A DNA stretch of 6,326 nt from an uncultured bacterium (GCA_903824515.1 CAIJXA010000122.1:1-6326), one strand, 5' to 3'; shown: positions 1 through 4,750, counted from the first letter of the stretch. The notes: a model not told the origin generated them from the letters alone. Program-made: numbers and translations.

Positions 1-196
1 TCAAAGAGGCACGAATCTCAACACTACAAAAAATTGTAGAACTAGGTTTCGGGGGCCAGTTACACCTATCAATCAAGTTATAACCCGCATTTATTTAAAC
101 GACAAACCGCATATAACATGCCGCTAAATCGCAACAAAGCCAGCATTAATGGCGCTTCTCAAAGGTACTGCCTTTGATGCGTTTAGCGGCCACACG
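1..196 (+). mobile_element. Integron cassette 0 (3' end only)
   Basis: This is the right-hand end of a cassette whose start lies outside the window. It holds the tail of an antitoxin-like gene (to 83), 27 bases of spacer, then its attC site. Its R'' box reads CGCATATAAC, which predicts that the missing left end of the cassette begins (G)TTATATGCG. Confidence 0.8.
3..83 (+). CDS. Xre/HigA-like antitoxin, C-terminal 26 residues only
   Basis: An open frame enters from the left edge and stops at TAA 81-83, just upstream of the attC site. The visible 26 residues include LQKIVELGFGGQLHLSIKL. This closely resembles in pattern the C-terminus of the Xre antitoxin of the next cassette (LYDIVEKGLGGKVNIAIEI): the last helix of the Cro/C1-type helix-turn-helix fold followed by a short strand. 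The likely product is therefore the DNA-binding antitoxin of a second HigBA-like module, with its toxin expected upstream as in cassette 1. The fragment is short and the call rests on this internal similarity and on its position directly before an attC site; the rest of the gene cannot be seen. Confidence 0.7.
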   Translation, partial: KEARISTLQKIVELGFGGQLHLSIKL

Positions 197-202
197 TTAG
201 TG
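111..202 (+). repeat. attC site 0 (cassette 0 / cassette 1 junction)
   Basis: R'' is ATATAAC (111-117) and R' is GTTAGTG (196-202), with crossover after G196. Inside, GCCGCTAAA (120-128) pairs perfectly with TTTAGCGGC (182-190), and CGCAACAAA (130-138) pairs with TTTGATGCG (173-181) with one mismatch. A nested hairpin AAAGG/CCTTT lies at 161-175. The 5' arm is identical to that of attC 1 over 24 bases (115-138 and 947-970). Confidence 0.9.
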
Positions 203-234
203 GGTATTAAAAAAGAAAACTTACTTCGTGAATA

Positions 235-266
235 TTTGCATATCAGTAACTTTTAAGTTACCTTTG
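235..266 (+). promoter_or_regulatory. Bacteroidota-type promoter of cassette 1
   Basis: TTTG (235-238), 20-bp spacer, then TACCTTTG (259-266) matches the Bacteroidota consensus TTTG-N19-21-TAnnTTTG. Transcription should start near 270, leaving a leader of only about 13 bases before the TTG at 283. Confidence 0.7.
246..261. promoter_or_regulatory. Candidate operator: inverted repeat over the -7 box
   Basis: GTAACTT-TT-AAGTTAC is a perfect inverted repeat with 7-bp arms. It sits in the spacer and covers the first bases of the -7 box of cassette 1. This is where an Xre-type antitoxin would bind to repress its own operon. Binding is inferred from position and symmetry only. Confidence 0.55.
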
Positions 267-282
267 TCCAAAACTCATTGAT

Positions 283-636
283 TTGAAAAAGATTCGAACA
301 ATCGTTGCATATAAACACTATTTCGAAGAATTTCTGGTAAAACAACCTGTAAAGGTTCAGAATAAAATTTTTAAAATTTTTGAAATAATTGAATACCAAC
401 AATTTATTCCATCCAGGTATTTTGAGCATATCAAGGGAACTGAAGGTCTATACGAGACAAAATTCTCACTCGGTTCTGACATTTGGAGAGTGTTCTGTTT
501 CTTTGATGAAGGTAGGTTAGTGATCCTACTCAATGGGTTTCAAAAGAAAACACAAAAGACACCAAAAACTGAAATATCAATCGCCTTAAGGCTTAAGGAA
601 GAATATTTCGAAGAAAAGAGAAAGGGAAAAATATGA
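283..636 (+). CDS. RelE/ParE-superfamily toxin, phage Gp49-like (HigB2 type)
   Basis: This 117-aa protein belongs to the Gp49-like branch of RelE/HigB toxins (PF05973). Family hallmarks are HIKGTEGLYE (residues 49-58), the SLGSDIWRVFCFFD core strands (62-75) and LLNGFQKKTQKTP (82-94), then a charged C-terminal helix. Members are usually ribosome-dependent mRNA interferases, so cleavage of translated mRNA is the expected activity, by family. No in-frame ATG exists near the start; TTG 283 gives the expected N-terminus and sits just downstream of the promoter. The stop overlaps the antitoxin start by four bases (ATGA), giving the toxin-first order typical of this family and coupled translation. 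The call to family is secure; the substrate is inferred. Confidence 0.88.
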   Translation: MKKIRTIVAYKHYFEEFLVKQPVKVQNKIFKIFEIIEYQQFIPSRYFEHIKGTEGLYETKFSLGSDIWRVFCFFDEGRLVILLNGFQKKTQKTPKTEISIALRLKEEYFEEKRKGKI

Positions 637-938
637 AAAAGGAACATTCGAATTTAAAATCGTGGACTCAGATTAAGGACGATATTTATGGAAAAAAAGG
701 TTCTCCACGGAGGGATGAACTTGATCGTGATATTGAAGCGTTTAAAATTGGACTATTAATCCGTCAAGCACGAGAATCTAAAAAGATGACTCAGGAAGAA
801 CTAGGCAAAGTAATTTCAAAGAAAAGAAGTTATATTTCGCGAGTTGAAAATGATGGAAGTAATATGAATTTGAAAACATTATATGACATTGTTGAAAAAG
901 GTTTAGGTGGCAAGGTCAATATTGCAATTGAAATTTAA
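633..938 (+). CDS. Xre-family antitoxin partner of the Gp49-like toxin
   Basis: This 101-aa protein has a charged N-terminal arm (residues 1-35, with KKGSPRRDELDRD) and a Cro/C1-type helix-turn-helix at about 38-95. MTQEELGKVISKKRSYISRV (52-71) supplies the turn and recognition helices. The C-terminus GGKVNIAIEI is typical of antitoxins paired with Gp49-like toxins. It should neutralise the upstream toxin by direct binding and repress the operon, probably through the inverted repeat at 246-261. It overlaps the toxin gene by four bases. The stop codon lies only a few bases before the R'' box of attC 1, so the operon fills the cassette. The C-terminus is alike in pattern to the fragment in cassette 0. 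Confidence 0.88.
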   Translation: MKKEHSNLKSWTQIKDDIYGKKGSPRRDELDRDIEAFKIGLLIRQARESKKMTQEELGKVISKKRSYISRVENDGSNMNLKTLYDIVEKGLGGKVNIAIEI

Positions 939-942
939 CACC

Positions 943-1033
943 CTCTAACATGCCGCTAAATCGCAACAAAACTAGCGCTATTCGTGCTTTTCGAAGTTTT
1001 ACCTTTGATGCGTTTAGCGGCTACACGTTGGCT
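943..1033 (+). repeat. attC site 1 (cassette 1 / cassette 2 junction)
   Basis: R'' is CTCTAAC (943-949) and R' is GTTGGCT (1027-1033), with crossover after G1027. It belongs to the same subfamily as attC 0: the 5' arm (from AAC 947 to 970) and the 3' arm (CCTTTGATGCGTTTAGCGGC) are shared, while the centre differs. R'' and R' do not complement each other, as expected where two different cassettes abut. Confidence 0.9.
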
Positions 1034-1044
1034 GCAACTTTATT

Positions 1045-1076
1045 ATTGAAGAAATTAGCTTTACTTAAATACCTTG
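1045..1076 (+). promoter_or_regulatory. Possible weak promoter of cassette 2
   Basis: ATTG (1045-1048) stands 21 bp from TACCTTG (1070-1076), a -7 box one T short of TACCTTTG. It is the poorest match among the cassettes with both elements, so expression of this gene may be low. The leader would be about 25 bases. Confidence 0.4.
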
Positions 1077-1105
1077 AAAATGAAATCTAACTTAAACTTA
1101 TTATC

Positions 1106-2191
1106 ATGAAAAAAATGTTTTTATATTTTTCGGTCGCACTGGTCTTGTACTCAAAATGTGCATTTTCTCAATACGGTTCCTTCAATGATAAAATAGTACA
1201 AGGTCAAAAAGATAATAACAAAAAGAAGAAATTCAAAATCGCTGAGACATATACCAAATTCGTTCAATTTAAAAGTGATACCATACCAATGATGAGGGTC
1301 CCTATTGACAAGATAAAAAGTCCCTCAGAGCAGTTTATTATTAAAGTTCAAAATAATTTAGACGATATAAATAAAAAATTAAATCAAAATTTACCAGCAA
1401 GTGAAATTATTGAAAATACTAATTCAGTATCATTAACCCTTATTAAAAGTTATGATTCTGAATGGTATACTGAATATTATAAATCTGAACTGAAAATCTA
1501 TGACCGGTTTGATAAAGAATTGAAAAACCAAAGATCGGCTAAGGCAAAAGCCGTACAAGATAGTATCAGAGAAGAAAATAGAATAATTACTACAGCTAAA
1601 AAAGAACAAGAAAATAAAGAAAAAGAGATAAAAAAAACGATTCAGAGTGAATCATTACAAACTGAGAAACTTAAAGATGATCCATATGTTTTATTAAAAG
1701 GAAGCTTGGATGGAATTAAGAATAGAGTGTTAACTGTTTTTTGTGGCATTGATGTTAATTTCGCTAACGGTAGACTTAGTTGGTATTTGCAGGATAAATT
1801 GAGTTTATCATCGAAGGATGTAAAATATTTAGACAATAAATTTATAGAGAAATATGTACCGCGAGTATCAACTGAAAATGAATTTCTTAAAGTGACATAT
1901 TTTTTAAAGGATACTGATAAAAAGCCATATTATAAAACTGATAACGGTAAATGTAGCGTAATAACAAAGTGTGAAATAACAGGGACAGCTGATTTGATAT
2001 TAAACCTTTTCTTAGATTATTGGCCACAAAAAATATCGCTCGGTGGATACAAACAAGGAGAAATCGCCCATTTCCAGTTCATGGGTGATAGAGTCTCACT
2101 TTATGGAGTTTCTCCTCCTAATATTTATAAAATATTAATCACAGCGGATAATATTAGTATGGATTATTACGAAACATTCAAAATAAAATAA
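1106..2191 (+). CDS. Exported protein of unknown function, 361 aa
   Basis: I do not recognise the family. Residues 1-21 form a signal peptide: two lysines, a hydrophobic run (MFLYFSVALVLY), then a small-residue cleavage region at about AFS/QY. The cysteine at 18 is preceded by lysine, so a lipoprotein box is unlikely. The mature N-terminus is lysine-rich. Residues about 120-190 are highly charged and probably a helix or coiled coil (KKEQENKEKEIKK at 165-177). The C-terminal half (195-361) looks like a mixed alpha/beta domain, with two close cysteines (283, 289) and many aromatic residues. The product should act in the periplasm or outside. It is the only gene of its cassette and the only complete cassette here without a two-gene module, so it is probably a passenger gene. 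Start ATG 1106 is chosen because it gives the signal peptide. Confidence 0.75.
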   Translation: MKKMFLYFSVALVLYSKCAFSQYGSFNDKIVQGQKDNNKKKKFKIAETYTKFVQFKSDTIPMMRVPIDKIKSPSEQFIIKVQNNLDDINKKLNQNLPASEIIENTNSVSLTLIKSYDSEWYTEYYKSELKIYDRFDKELKNQRSAKAKAVQDSIREENRIITTAKKEQENKEKEIKKTIQSESLQTEKLKDDPYVLLKGSLDGIKNRVLTVFCGIDVNFANGRLSWYLQDKLSLSSKDVKYLDNKFIEKYVPRVSTENEFLKVTYFLKDTDKKPYYKTDNGKCSVITKCEITGTADLILNLFLDYWPQKISLGGYKQGEIAHFQFMGDRVSLYGVSPPNIYKILITADNISMDYYETFKIK

Positions 2192-2199
2192 AAAGCAGC

Positions 2200-2289
2200 A
2201 GCCAACAAGCCTTTAAAACCAATGCTGATAATGGTTTCCGCTTAGCGAAGGTTATAATGGCACCTGGTTTTACAGGCAAAGCGTTAGGC
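2200..2289 (+). repeat. attC site 2 (cassette 2 / cassette 3 junction), divergent type
   Basis: R'' is AGCCAAC (2200-2206) and R' is GTTAGGC (2283-2289), with crossover after G2283. The inner arms GCCTTTAAAACCA and TGGTTTTACAGGC pair with one mismatch. The sequence between shares nothing evident with the CGCAACAA...CCTTTGCTGCGTTTAGCG type of its neighbours, so it belongs to another attC family. Confidence 0.85.
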
Positions 2290-2311
2290 CGCATTAATTT
2301 TATGAACAACA

Positions 2312-2343
2312 CTTGACTTTTCTGAAAAATATACTTACCTTTG
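2312..2343 (+). promoter_or_regulatory. Bacteroidota-type promoter of cassette 3
   Basis: CTTG (2312-2315), 20-bp spacer, TACCTTTG (2336-2343). Transcription should begin near 2347, about 20 bases before higB. Confidence 0.65.
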
Positions 2344-2365
2344 GCGTTAGTATCGTAAAACGTTT
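2331..2365. promoter_or_regulatory. Candidate HigA operator region
   Basis: ATACT (2331-2335) and AGTAT (2349-2353) form an interrupted inverted repeat centred on the -7 box, and AAACGTTT (2358-2365) is a palindrome in the leader. Either could be bound by HigA or the HigBA complex, which in this family represses its own promoter. The repeats are short and could be chance. Confidence 0.35.
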
Positions 2366-2367
2366 CT

Positions 2368-2649
2368 ATGATTAAATCTTTTAATTCAAAAGAGACCGAA
2401 AAAATCTGGCAAGGCATTAGGTCAACTAAATTACCGAATGAAATTCAAGAAGTTGCACGGAGGAAGCTACGAATGCTTAATAACTCAGATGATTTAAAAG
2501 ACCTTAGTATCCCTCCATCTAATCGATTGGAAAAGCTTAAGGGGAACTTCAAAGATTATCATTGTATTCGGATTAATGATCAATGGAGAATAATTTTTAA
2601 ATGGGATAAAGGTCATTCAAAAAACGTTGAAATAATTGATTACCATTAA
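2368..2649 (+). CDS. higB: HigB mRNA interferase toxin
   Basis: This 93-aa protein is the usual length of HigB (PF05015, RelE superfamily). It shows the family pattern almost throughout: IKSF at the start, ETEKIWQGI (9-17), LPNEIQEVARRKLRML (22-37), PPSNRLEKLKGN (49-60), IRINDQWRIIFKW (67-79) and the terminal DYH (91-93). The corresponding Asp-Tyr-His end of Proteus HigB is implicated in mRNA cleavage. The expected action is cutting of mRNA on the ribosome, stopping translation until HigA binds it. The toxin comes first, 11 bases ahead of higA, as in most higBA operons. No Shine-Dalgarno is evident. Family assignment is very secure. Confidence 0.95.
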   Translation: MIKSFNSKETEKIWQGIRSTKLPNEIQEVARRKLRMLNNSDDLKDLSIPPSNRLEKLKGNFKDYHCIRINDQWRIIFKWDKGHSKNVEIIDYH

Positions 2650-2660
2650 AATATAACGCT

Positions 2661-2960
2661 ATGTTCAAGCTTAAAAACATACACCCAGGAGAAGTTCTTC
2701 AAGAAGAATTTTTAATTCCAATGAACATCTCTGCTTATCGTCTTGCAAAAGATATTGGGATTCCTCAAACAAGGGTAAGTGAGATTATTAAAGGGAATCG
2801 TAGAATCTCAGCTGATACTGCCATAAGATTGAGTAATTATTTTGGGAATTCAGCCAAATTCTGGCTCGGGCTCCAAAATGATTATGACATAGAGGAGGAA
2901 ATAGGAAAAAAGCAGAAAGAATTCGACTCAATTAAGAATTATAAAATTCACGCGGCCTAA
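2661..2960 (+). CDS. higA: HigA antitoxin
   Basis: This 99-aa protein is a HigA-type antitoxin with an Xre helix-turn-helix. Diagnostic features are IHPGEVLQEEFLIPM (residues 7-21), RLAKDIGIPQTRVSEIIKG (27-45) as helix-turn-helix, RRISADTAIRLSNYFG (47-62), and the family end FWLGLQNDYD (67-76). It neutralises HigB and represses the operon. The stop codon TAA (2958-2960) lies within the R'' box GCCTAAC of the attC site, so the last codons (GCG GCC) are also recombination-site sequence; this is an economical packing of gene into cassette. Confidence 0.95.
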   Translation: MFKLKNIHPGEVLQEEFLIPMNISAYRLAKDIGIPQTRVSEIIKGNRRISADTAIRLSNYFGNSAKFWLGLQNDYDIEEEIGKKQKEFDSIKNYKIHAA

Positions 2961-3044
2961 CATGCCTGCAACCGCAACAAAAATACCATATTGTTGCTTT
3001 GCAAAGGTTTCACCTTTGCTGCGTTTAGCGATCGAACGTTAGGC
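2955..3044 (+). repeat. attC site 3 (cassette 3 / cassette 4 junction)
   Basis: R'' is GCCTAAC (2955-2961) and R' is GTTAGGC (3038-3044), a perfect inverted pair, with crossover after G3038. The conserved 3' arm is CCTTTGCTGCGTTTAGCGATC; the 5' arm TGCCTGCAACCGCAAC matches it less well than in neighbouring sites. A nested hairpin GCAAAGGT-TTC-ACCTTTGC occupies 3001-3019. Confidence 0.92.
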
Positions 3045-3076
3045 CCGATGCAATTTTATCCAAACCTCAAACTTTT

Positions 3077-3108
3077 TTCGCTTTTTATGCACTTTTTTTG
3101 TACCTTAG
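3077..3108 (+). promoter_or_regulatory. Promoter of cassette 4, imperfect
   Basis: TTCG (3077-3080), 20-bp spacer, TACCTTAG (3101-3108); both elements deviate slightly from TTTG / TAnnTTTG. The predicted transcription start falls at or within a base or two of the ATG at 3113, implying a leaderless message. Confidence 0.5.
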
Positions 3109-3112
3109 CTCT

Positions 3113-3634
3113 ATGAGACGCAAAACTGAGACAGGTCTTGATTTTCTGATTGATAAGCTCACCAACTCAATTGAGAATGTAATTACTGGTGATAGTTTTC
3201 AAACAGAAATTTCTGTTGTCACCTTAAATGACTTAAAACTGATTACCAAAAAGAATGGTTGGCTTTTTAATTGGAAAGATGAGTTTATAGAACCAGCTCG
3301 CGAGATTTATAAGCTGACCATTATCAATAACTTAAAAATTATTCAAGGTTTAATAAGTCTTGAAGTCAAATCTGATTGTGTATATATGCATCTTGTTGAA
3401 AGTGCCCCTTTCAATAAAGGTAGATCAAAAATGTACTCTGGAGTTCCTGGAAACCTTGTCGCTTTTGCTTGTAAACTTTCATTTCAAAGAGGACATGAAG
3501 GCAATGTTTCTTTTCAATCAAAATCGCAGCTTATAGATCATTATGAGAAATCACTTGGTGCTATACATTTTGGGAACAGAATTATGATAATAAATACTCA
3601 AGCAGCACTTCAACTAATCAATCGATATTTCTAA
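3113..3634 (+). CDS. GNAT-like protein, candidate toxin of an undescribed pair
   Basis: This 173-aa protein belongs to no family I can name with certainty, but its second half reads like a GNAT acyltransferase fold. There are strands IIQGLISLEV (76-85) and VYMHLVESAP (90-99), then KMYSGVPGNLVAFACKLSFQ (106-125) where GNATs bind acyl-CoA pyrophosphate, strand NVSFQ (131-135), and LIDHYEKSLGA (140-150), resembling the FYEKLGF motif. The canonical Q/RxxGxG/A is not exact (GVPGN), so acetyl-CoA binding is uncertain. It sits alone with one small gene in a cassette among toxin-antitoxin cassettes. By analogy with GNAT toxins such as TacT and AtaT it may be a toxin acting on aminoacyl-tRNA; this is inference. 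ATG 3113 is preferred over TTG 3098, which would overlap the -7 box. Confidence 0.75.
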   Translation: MRRKTETGLDFLIDKLTNSIENVITGDSFQTEISVVTLNDLKLITKKNGWLFNWKDEFIEPAREIYKLTIINNLKIIQGLISLEVKSDCVYMHLVESAPFNKGRSKMYSGVPGNLVAFACKLSFQRGHEGNVSFQSKSQLIDHYEKSLGAIHFGNRIMIINTQAALQLINRYF

Positions 3635-3644
3635 AAAGATAACT

Positions 3645-3818
3645 ATGACAACAAAAAAGGTTGAATTGGAAGTTGATTTTATTGGTGGTTTAGGTCCTTT
3701 ATCCCCTGAAGAGGAAAAAGCTCTCAGTGAATATTTCAAAAGTCAAAAAAAATCCTCTAAGCAAAATTCGACCCCTAAAAGATCTTTATCTCACAAAAGG
3801 TCTAACTCAACCGTATAA
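3645..3818 (+). CDS. 57-aa acidic-head, basic-tail protein, candidate antitoxin
   Basis: This short gene starts 10 bases after the GNAT-like gene stops and ends at TAA 3816-3818, just before the attC. The N-terminal part is acidic with an ordered look: VELEVDFIGGLGPLSPEEEK (6-25), then ALSEYFKSQKK. Residues 34-57 are rich in lysine, arginine, serine and asparagine (KKSSKQN, KRSLSHKRSN) and are probably disordered or nucleic-acid binding. I recognise no domain and no classical DNA-binding fold. The order, close spacing and cassette context suggest an antitoxin or partner of the GNAT-like protein, with the acidic head binding it. Both genes share the cassette promoter. That it is a real gene is fairly likely; its role is inferred. 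Confidence 0.65.
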   Translation: MTTKKVELEVDFIGGLGPLSPEEEKALSEYFKSQKKSSKQNSTPKRSLSHKRSNSTV

Positions 3819-3836
3819 ATTTATCAATTGCACCGG

Positions 3837-3927
3837 GCCTAACAAGCCGCTAACTCGCAACAATGCAATGCATCGTTGCTATGCAAAGGTTTTCACCTTT
3901 GCTGCGTTTAGCGATCGAACGTTAGCA
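3837..3927 (+). repeat. attC site 4 (cassette 4 / cassette 5 junction)
   Basis: R'' is GCCTAAC (3837-3843) and R' is GTTAGCA (3921-3927), with crossover after G3921. The 5' arm is GCCGCTAACTCGCAACA and the 3' arm TGCTGCGTTTAGCGATC. A nested perfect hairpin GCAAAGGT-TTTC-ACCTTTGC occupies 3883-3902. Confidence 0.92.
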
Positions 3928-3969
3928 CCAAACCGGTTTATTACGCTACTATTCAATATAAAAGTTTTG

Positions 3970-3977
3970 TACCTTTG
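3970..3977 (+). promoter_or_regulatory. -7 box of the cassette 5 promoter
   Basis: TACCTTTG is an exact TAnnTTTG -7 box, 18 bases before the antitoxin ATG. No TTTG-like -33 element stands at the expected distance, so the promoter may be weak or depend on other factors. Confidence 0.5.
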
Positions 3978-3995
3978 TATAAAGCAATCCCGAAC

Positions 3996-4238
3996 ATGAA
4001 TATTTCAACCGAAAAATTAGATATTATTCAAAGAATCTGTGAGATTCAAGATAATGACCTCATTGACCTGATTAAAAATATCGTTGACATTCCCAAGAAG
4101 TCAAAGTCAGATTGGTGGAATCAAATTTCTATGGAAGAAAAAGAATCTATTAATCGGGGTCTTCATGATCTTGAACAAGGGAAAGTCTATTCCCACGATC
4201 AGATAAGAAAAAAATATGAAAAATGGCTTAAAGATTAG
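3996..4238 (+). CDS. Small antitoxin of a ParE/RelE-type module
   Basis: This 80-aa protein is small, charged and helical. The second half, DWWNQISMEEKESINRGLHD (39-58) followed by LEQGKVYSHDQIRKKYEKWL, matches the pattern of addiction-module antitoxins common in Bacteroidota, with a W-rich start, 'I..G..DLE.G.V.SH...' and a basic helix that wraps the toxin. The N-terminal 30 residues probably make the dimer and may contact DNA, though no clear DNA-binding fold is visible. It neutralises the toxin encoded downstream. ATG 3996 is chosen because TTG 3975 would lie inside the -7 box. The last 23 bases overlap the toxin gene. Confidence 0.8.
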   Translation: MNISTEKLDIIQRICEIQDNDLIDLIKNIVDIPKKSKSDWWNQISMEEKESINRGLHDLEQGKVYSHDQIRKKYEKWLKD

Positions 4239-4518
4239 GTGGACAGAAGAAGCCACTAAGAATCTTGAGAGTATTATTATTTATCTGGAATCCAACTGGA
4301 CAGAAAAAGAATTAAAAAGATTCTTTCAAAAGTTTGAAAAACAAATTCTCATACTATCAAATTTTCCTGAAGCCTATCCCCATTCTCAAAATAAGAAAGG
4401 AATTCACCAATGTGTTCTCTCAAAGAATTTGACGATTTATTATAGCATAAAAGAGGATTCAATTGTTTTAATTTCAATTTTTGATACCAGGCAGGATCCA
4501 GACAAATTAAGAATCTAA
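4216..4518 (+). CDS. ParE/RelE-family toxin
   Basis: This 100-aa protein has the ParE/RelE toxin fold (PF05016). It shows LKIRWTEEATKNLESIIIYL (5-24, first strand and helix), a second helix KELKRFFQKFEKQI (31-44), NFPEAYPHSQ (49-58), strand hairpins IHQCVLSKNLTIYYSIKED (63-81), and the typical end SIFDTRQDPDKL (87-98). Members either poison DNA gyrase (ParE) or cut mRNA on the ribosome (RelE); sequence alone does not decide which. FDTRQ.P.KL is common in Bacteroidota members. The start ATG 4216 lies 23 bases inside the antitoxin gene in another frame, an unusually long overlap that should couple translation; no other in-frame start leaves the first strand intact. Confidence 0.9.
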   Translation: MKNGLKIRWTEEATKNLESIIIYLESNWTEKELKRFFQKFEKQILILSNFPEAYPHSQNKKGIHQCVLSKNLTIYYSIKEDSIVLISIFDTRQDPDKLRI

Positions 4519-4528
4519 TTCGGTCTGG

Positions 4529-4661
4529 TGCTAACGAGCCGTCAACCGCAATGCGGGTTGTCGTGTTAAGGAGACTGGTTGGAGCTACTAAACATGGGAA
4601 CGAAAATCGAAAATTCAACCTGCTATCGCCCGCACATGCGGCTGCCGGCGGGGCGTTAGCA
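4529..4661 (+). repeat. attC site 5 (cassette 5 / cassette 6 junction), long GC-rich type
   Basis: R'' is TGCTAAC (4529-4535) and R' is GTTAGCA (4655-4661), a perfect inverted pair, with crossover after G4655. At 133 bp it is over 40 bp longer than the other sites. Its arms contain ACCGCAATGCGGG and CCCGCACATGCGGC, which can pair with each other or each fold alone. It lacks the CCTTTGCTGCGTTTAGCG motif and is locally GC-rich, pointing to origin in a different integron. Confidence 0.85.
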
Positions 4662-4685
4662 CCCATTAAAATTATTTTGCACCAG

Positions 4686-4719
4686 ATTGGATAAAATTCG
4701 TCTTTTGTACTTATATTTG
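4686..4719 (+). promoter_or_regulatory. Promoter of cassette 6
   Basis: ATTG (4686-4689), 22-bp spacer, TATATTTG (4712-4719), an exact TAnnTTTG. The -7 box runs into the middle TGTACT operator repeat. Confidence 0.55.
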
Positions 4720-4735
4720 TACTTTATTTTGTACA
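4704..4735. promoter_or_regulatory. YefM-type operator: three TGTAC(T/A) hexamers, 12-bp spacing
   Basis: TGTACT (4706-4711), TGTACT (4718-4723) and TGTACA (4730-4735) lie at exact 12-bp intervals; the preceding base is also T each time. In E. coli the YefM antitoxin binds TGTACA-centred palindromes whose centres are 12 bp apart. Here the sites cover the -7 box and transcription start, so binding should repress the operon. Confidence 0.75.
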
Positions 4736-4736
4736 G

Positions 4737-4743
4737 AAAGGAG
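4737..4743 (+). promoter_or_regulatory. Strong Shine-Dalgarno of yefM
   Basis: AAAGGAG lies 7 bases before ATG 4751. It is the only strong Shine-Dalgarno sequence in the window and fixes this start. Confidence 0.75.
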
Positions 4744-4750
4744 TAATGCT

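Larger units (their letters stand above)
197..1027 (+). mobile_element. Integron cassette 1: Gp49-like toxin / Xre antitoxin
   Basis: This is an 831-bp cassette. Its left end (GTTAGTGGGT, 196-205) is the reverse complement of its right end (ACCCTCTAAC, 940-949) at 9 of 10 positions. It carries its own promoter and a two-gene operon. Confidence 0.85.
1028..2283 (+). mobile_element. Integron cassette 2: unknown exported protein
   Basis: This 1256-bp cassette is the largest complete one here. The left end GTTGGCTGC (1027-1035) is the exact reverse complement of the right end GCAGCCAAC (2198-2206). It carries one gene and no recognisable toxin-antitoxin pair. It ends in an attC of a different type from its neighbours. 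Confidence 0.85.
2284..3038 (+). mobile_element. Integron cassette 3: higBA
   Basis: This is a 755-bp cassette. The left end GTTAGGCCGC (2283-2292) is the exact reverse complement of the right end GCGGCCTAAC (2952-2961). The higA stop codon lies inside the R'' box. Confidence 0.88.
3039..3921 (+). mobile_element. Integron cassette 4: GNAT-like protein plus 57-aa basic protein
   Basis: This is an 883-bp cassette. Its left end (GTTAGGCCCGATGCA, 3038-3052) is the reverse complement of its right end (TGCACCGGGCCTAAC, 3829-3843) at 14 of 15 positions. It carries two genes in tandem. Confidence 0.88.
3922..4655 (+). mobile_element. Integron cassette 5: antitoxin / ParE-RelE toxin
   Basis: This is a 734-bp cassette. 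Its left end (GTTAGCACCAAACCGG, 3921-3936) is the reverse complement of 4520-4535 at 14 of 16 positions. It has a two-gene operon and ends in an unusually long attC. Confidence 0.86.

Noticed and set aside
111..202. The repeated hairpins as CRISPR repeats or REP elements
   Set aside because: Spacing of 700-1260 bp with genes between, plus R''/R' boxes and cassette-end complementarity, identifies them as attC sites.
1642..1836. Minus-strand open frame inside the exported-protein gene
   Set aside because: It is short, fully antisense to a longer coherent gene, and has no start signals.
2344..2351. GCGTTAGT inside cassette 3, resembling an R' box
   Set aside because: It has no partner R'' and no pairing arms; it is explained by the higB leader.
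2178..2417. Minus-strand open frame over attC 2 and the start of higB
   Set aside because: It lies across the recombination site and the higB promoter, and is antisense to a secure gene.
3098..3112. Upstream TTG start for the GNAT-like gene, and likewise TTG 3975 and GTG 5415
   Set aside because: All three lie in or on a TAnnTTTG-type -7 box; the ATG a few codons later fits each family or context better.
3727..3999. Open frame of 90 codons running from the 57-aa gene through attC 4 into cassette 5
   Set aside because: It crosses a recombination site and a promoter, overlaps two better-supported genes in another frame, and resembles no protein family.
4349..4666. Minus-strand open frame over the ParE-type toxin and attC 5
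   Set aside because: It is antisense to a clear toxin gene and its N-terminal half is attC sequence; there is no promoter on that strand.
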